Shown one piece after another: positions 40,633 through 42,646 of a stretch of 42,646 nucleotides of DNA (position 1 is the stretch's first letter; each line of letters starts with the position of its first letter). A program made the position numbers and the translations under genes. The notes under the pieces are model-generated. The model was given only the letters and a program-made list of their open reading frames with translations. It had not been told where the DNA came from and did no database searches. Origin of the DNA: an uncultured Alphaproteobacteria bacterium (GTDB lineage: Bacteria > Pseudomonadota > Alphaproteobacteria > Bin95); the NCBI GenBank assembly GCA_937891825.1, contig CALAHN010000012.1, positions 1 through 42,646 on the forward strand, written 5' to 3'.

Positions 40633-41160
40633 TCAAACCGAGATCGCGAGCTTCAGCTCCATGAAGGCGGTTTCGATCCGCTCCTGCAGCTCCGCCGCGT
40701 TCAAGCCCCCGACCGGGTGCTTGACAATCAGGAGCCTCGGGTTGGCTTTCCGGGCCTTCGCCTGCGCGCGGACCAGCGGCAGGAAGGTTTCGGTAATCAC
40801 GATGTAGGTTTCGACGCCGAGCGCTTCTAAGGTCGTACTGTCATGGAAACTCCACGAGGAGCACGACCCTCAATCAGCTAAAGCGACGATGGCGCCCCGG
40901 TAGTTCTTGGCGACCCGCTCGATCAATTCCGGCGGCGCCGGCTGGGCGGCGCTGTCCTTGAACATGTAGTCGATCGTGTCGACCGGCCGGAACTGGCCCA
41001 TCAGGGTCCGCATGCCCTGCAGCAGTTCCATGGCGTTCGGCTTCGAGTTCGAGATGATCGCGATTGGATCTTTCAGCCAGTCAGTCGCGCCGAGGTCGAC
41101 GCGGTTCTCGCTCTGGCCGGCGTCGGGCTGCAGCCCGAACGACGGATTGACGATGCGCAT
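40633..41160 (-). CDS. UGSC-family selenoprotein (in-frame TGA read as selenocysteine)
   Basis: A gene finder would stop at the TGA at 40872-40870 (codon 97). The same frame continues for 78 codons to a second TGA at 40635-40633, giving 175 aa. Across the TGA the protein reads AIVALAD-Sec-GSCSSWSFHDST, the D-U-G-S-C motif that names the UGSC family. Family features continue on both sides: MRIVNP at the start, ISNSKPNAMELLQGM, and after Sec LEALGVETYIVIT, FLPLVRAQAKA and LLIVKHPVGGL. A SECIS-like hairpin follows the TGA directly. Sec97 and Cys100 could form a selenenylsulfide. GGAGAAGGA lies just before the ATG at 41160. First gene of a four-gene operon with proteins A and B and a disulfide reductase. 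Function unknown; the family includes Cys-containing forms. Confidence 0.92.
40831..40868 (-). promoter_or_regulatory. Bacterial SECIS element downstream of the Sec codon
   Basis: Counting the U of UGA as base 1, bases 5-13 pair with 34-42 (9 bp, one G-U). Bases 16-22 pair with 26-32 (7 bp, one G-U), capped by a GUU loop, with a small internal loop (CC/C) between. A short hairpin with G and U in the apical loop, starting about 11-16 nt after UGA, is what SelB recognises. The element lies inside the coding sequence, as in bacteria. Folded by eye. Confidence 0.8.
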
Positions 41161-41655
41161 AGTCCTTCTCCCTATCTCAGGCGGCGACGCCCCGTCAGCC
41201 GAACCGCCGACCGCCATCCCCGAAACGCTACACCACCCAGCCCCAGTCGTCCAAGCGTCGCGGTCGAGGCTGCGCGGGGCAGGCGGGCGGCCGCACCCCA
41301 TGAGTTGCAACCTGCCAAATCCCCGCCGCCGGCGTTTGATTCCGACGCAAAGTATTGCTGCAATCGGCTGCGCCGCGATTGCTGGCGGAGGTTGGAAAGG
41401 GGCGCGCCCGTGGCGGCGACCGAAACGCAAAAGATCGCGATCAACGAGGGGATCGGCGGCCGGCGCCTGGAAAATGCGACCGCTTCTCCGCAGGGTGGTA
41501 TAAGATGAACAGCGCAGTCCTTCTGCTCAATGAAGATAAGTACCGCCGAAACCAAGCCAATCTGGACTCAGTTTCGGCGGTTATCCCCCCTCGGACCATC
41601 TTTCCGGTGCCTTGGCCTGAAGTTTTTATCAAGAGAAAGGGTGGAGTGTTACAGA
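41161..41655. other. Intergenic stretch of 495 nt upstream of the selenoprotein operon
   Basis: No convincing gene. Short frames here (for example plus-strand 41511-41663) lack ribosome sites and known domains. It should hold the promoter of the selenoprotein operon, but no clear -35/-10 pair is seen. From about 41500 rightwards base composition becomes visibly AT-richer, running into the RTX gene. An 11-bp inverted repeat lies at 41542-41581. Confidence 0.6.
41542..41581. repeat. Inverted repeat ACCGCCGAAAC / GTTTCGGCGGT
   Basis: A perfect 11-bp stem with an 18-nt loop lies 74 nt after the RTX gene stop. On the minus strand it is followed by ACTTATCTTC, a weak U-rich tail. It may terminate RTX transcription or be a small mobile remnant; the loop is long for a terminator. 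Confidence 0.4.
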
Positions 41656-42646
41656 TCAACTAAGTATAAAGTCATCTGCAGAGAACAGATTCTCGGACAC
41701 GCCGAGAATCTGAAGGCTATTAATGCCGCCAAGGTTGATCACCGCAGAGCCGCTTATATCCGTTGTAACCGCTTGGACTGCAGAGATATTGAGGAATCCG
41801 TGTCCTCTTAGGTCGATTTGGTCAGCGGTCGTGTCGAAATCTGTGATGACGTCGACGCCATTATTCAGGCCGATAATGAAAGTATCGCCGCCCTGCTGCC
41901 CGGTGAGGACATCGTTGCCGGCTCCGCCGATAATGACATCCGCGCCGGAGTTGCCAAAGATCCGATCATTCCCATCGCCGCCATTCAACAGATCATTGCC
42001 GACCATTCCAATCAGTTGGTCATTGCCGTCTCCGCCGAGGATTGTGTCAGGCGAGTTGATGCGATTAGCGCCAGTAATGCGGTTCGCCTCCGCATTGCCC
42101 GTCAACGCCAGGCCGACAGTCGCAAACTTGCCGATCATGAACTCAACACCCAGCGGATTGATGAAGTCGACAAAGACGTTGATCCGATCAAGCGCGCCTT
42201 CGCCGGGCTGCTCGACAACTGTGTCGCCAACGTTATCGACGGTGTAGAGGTCATTGCCTGCCCCGCCGGACATGGCGTCCGCGCCGTCGCCGCCGTTCAG
42301 CCGGTCATTGCCGTCGCCGCCTTCAAGGATATCGCTGCCTTCGTTGCCGGCCAGCGAATGCGCGCCAGCGCCGCCCAGCAGAACGTCGTCGCCATTCTGA
42401 CCCAGCAGAGTGTCGTTTCCGTCCCTGCCTTCCAGCCGGTCATCGCCGCCGCCGCCGCGCAGAACGTTGGCGCCCGCATTGCCGATCAGGATATTTCTGT
42501 CCACCGTGCCGAGAATATCGATGTTCCGGCTGCCGGACAGAACGATGTTCTCGAAATTGGCAGGCAAGGCGTCAAGATCGCCACGGGCTTCGTCGATCCC
42601 GGCATTTGGCGCTTCAAACACCTCATCGCCTGCTTCCAGGATGTAA
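41656..42646 (-). CDS. RTX (hemolysin-type Ca2+-binding repeat) protein, N-terminus outside the window
   Basis: The open frame runs off the right edge, so only the last 330 or so residues are seen. They hold two blocks of RTX nonapeptides: ILIGNAGANVLRGGGGDDRLEG onward (GGxGxDxLx units such as GGDGNDRLN and GGAGNDLYT), a non-repeat spacer of about 50 residues, and then LGGDGNDQL to LTGQQGGDTFIIG. RTX units bind Ca2+ and form a beta-roll outside the cell. The end (INSLQILGVSENLFSADDFILS, in parts) fits an uncleaved type I secretion signal. There is no enzyme domain in the visible part, so its activity cannot be named. Codon use is AT-richer than elsewhere in the window, suggesting recent acquisition. 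No type I secretion genes are in the window. Confidence 0.9.
   Translation of the reverse strand, partial: YILEAGDEVFEAPNAGIDEARGDLDALPANFENIVLSGSRNIDILGTVDRNILIGNAGANVLRGGGGDDRLEGRDGNDTLLGQNGDDVLLGGAGAHSLAGNEGSDILEGGDGNDRLNGGDGADAMSGGAGNDLYTVDNVGDTVVEQPGEGALDRINVFVDFINPLGVEFMIGKFATVGLALTGNAEANRITGANRINSPDTILGGDGNDQLIGMVGNDLLNGGDGNDRIFGNSGADVIIGGAGNDVLTGQQGGDTFIIGLNNGVDVITDFDTTADQIDLRGHGFLNISAVQAVTTDISGSAVINLGGINSLQILGVSENLFSADDFILS
41686..41712 (-). other. 11-bp hairpin inside the 3' end of the RTX gene
   Basis: CAGATTCTCGG / CCGAGAATCTG with a 5-nt loop lies about 28 nt before the RTX stop, followed on the minus strand by TTCTCTG. The coding constraint there (LGVSEN) could make it chance; a 3'-end mRNA structure is the alternative. 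Confidence 0.4.

Noticed and set aside
40870-41430. Reading the TGA at 40872-40870 as the true stop (96-aa protein, or a longer frame from 41430)
   Set aside because: Conserved family sequence continues in frame after the TGA with a SECIS-like hairpin; the upstream extension to 41430 has no ribosome site and no domain, while the ATG at 41160 has both.
41511-41663. Short plus-strand frame in the gap before the RTX gene
   Set aside because: No Shine-Dalgarno, crosses an inverted repeat and the end of the RTX gene, no known domain.
41656-42646. DNA repeats in the RTX gene as a separate repeat element
   Set aside because: The periodicity is explained by RTX nonapeptide coding (GGxGxDxxx).

Overview
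The window reads as chromosome of a GC-rich alphaproteobacterium. Pointers are a DUF1465/RcdA-like cell-cycle gene with CtrA-type boxes (TTAA-N7-TTAAC) in its promoter, a TRAP transporter, a DnaE with a degenerate PHP site, and many acyl-CoA, flavin and alpha/beta-hydrolase enzymes. The genus cannot be named from this alone. I see no rRNA, tRNA, CRISPR array or insertion sequence.

Layout. 44-901: an Hcp-like two-unit protein with its own promoter. 1135-8057 (minus strand): a tight seven-gene catabolic-looking operon with a TauD-type dioxygenase, two Ldh_2 dehydrogenases (one lacking the usual catalytic histidines), a DszC/HsaA-like flavoprotein, a luciferase-like monooxygenase and two alpha/beta hydrolases. 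8173-9971: the RcdA-like gene and an exported hydrolase, divergent around two CtrA boxes. 9988-14447: dnaE and an amidohydrolase. 14464-21272: an envelope operon encoding a 1001-aa and a 487-aa inner-membrane-anchored OmpA-domain protein plus a coiled-coil protein between them, with a Baeyer-Villiger-type monooxygenase starting 3 nt after it. 21432-24302: a small membrane ORF, then SDR, LLM monooxygenase and pirin. 24384-27626: aconitase with a good terminator, and DUF427. 27745-30504: a sialyltransferase (GT42)-like protein, a ribokinase-family kinase and a NodB-type deacetylase with an altered metal ligand. 30669-33806: acyl-CoA dehydrogenase, enoyl-CoA hydratase and quinone oxidoreductase. 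33998-37570: TRAP transporter dctPQM and a periplasmic FKBP. 37563-41160: the selenoprotein operon. 41656-end: a partial RTX protein.

The most notable system is at 37563-41160. Conventional gene calling stops at a TGA at 40872-40870. The same frame continues without a break to 40633 and gives a 175-aa protein with an Asp-Sec-Gly-Ser-Cys motif. A two-part hairpin directly after the TGA fits a bacterial SECIS element. I read this as a UGSC-family selenoprotein. It is followed by two paralogous 346-aa proteins of unknown function that share three cysteines, and then by a thioredoxin-reductase-like flavoprotein with a CxxC. The last three genes overlap by 4 nt each. Together they look like a selenocysteine-dependent redox system of unknown substrate, and they imply Sec-insertion machinery (SelA/B/C/D) elsewhere in the genome.

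Many neighbours handle organic substrates (TRAP uptake, beta-oxidation-type enzymes, mono- and dioxygenases, hydrolases), so the organism is probably a metabolically versatile heterotroph. Substrate assignments are inference throughout.
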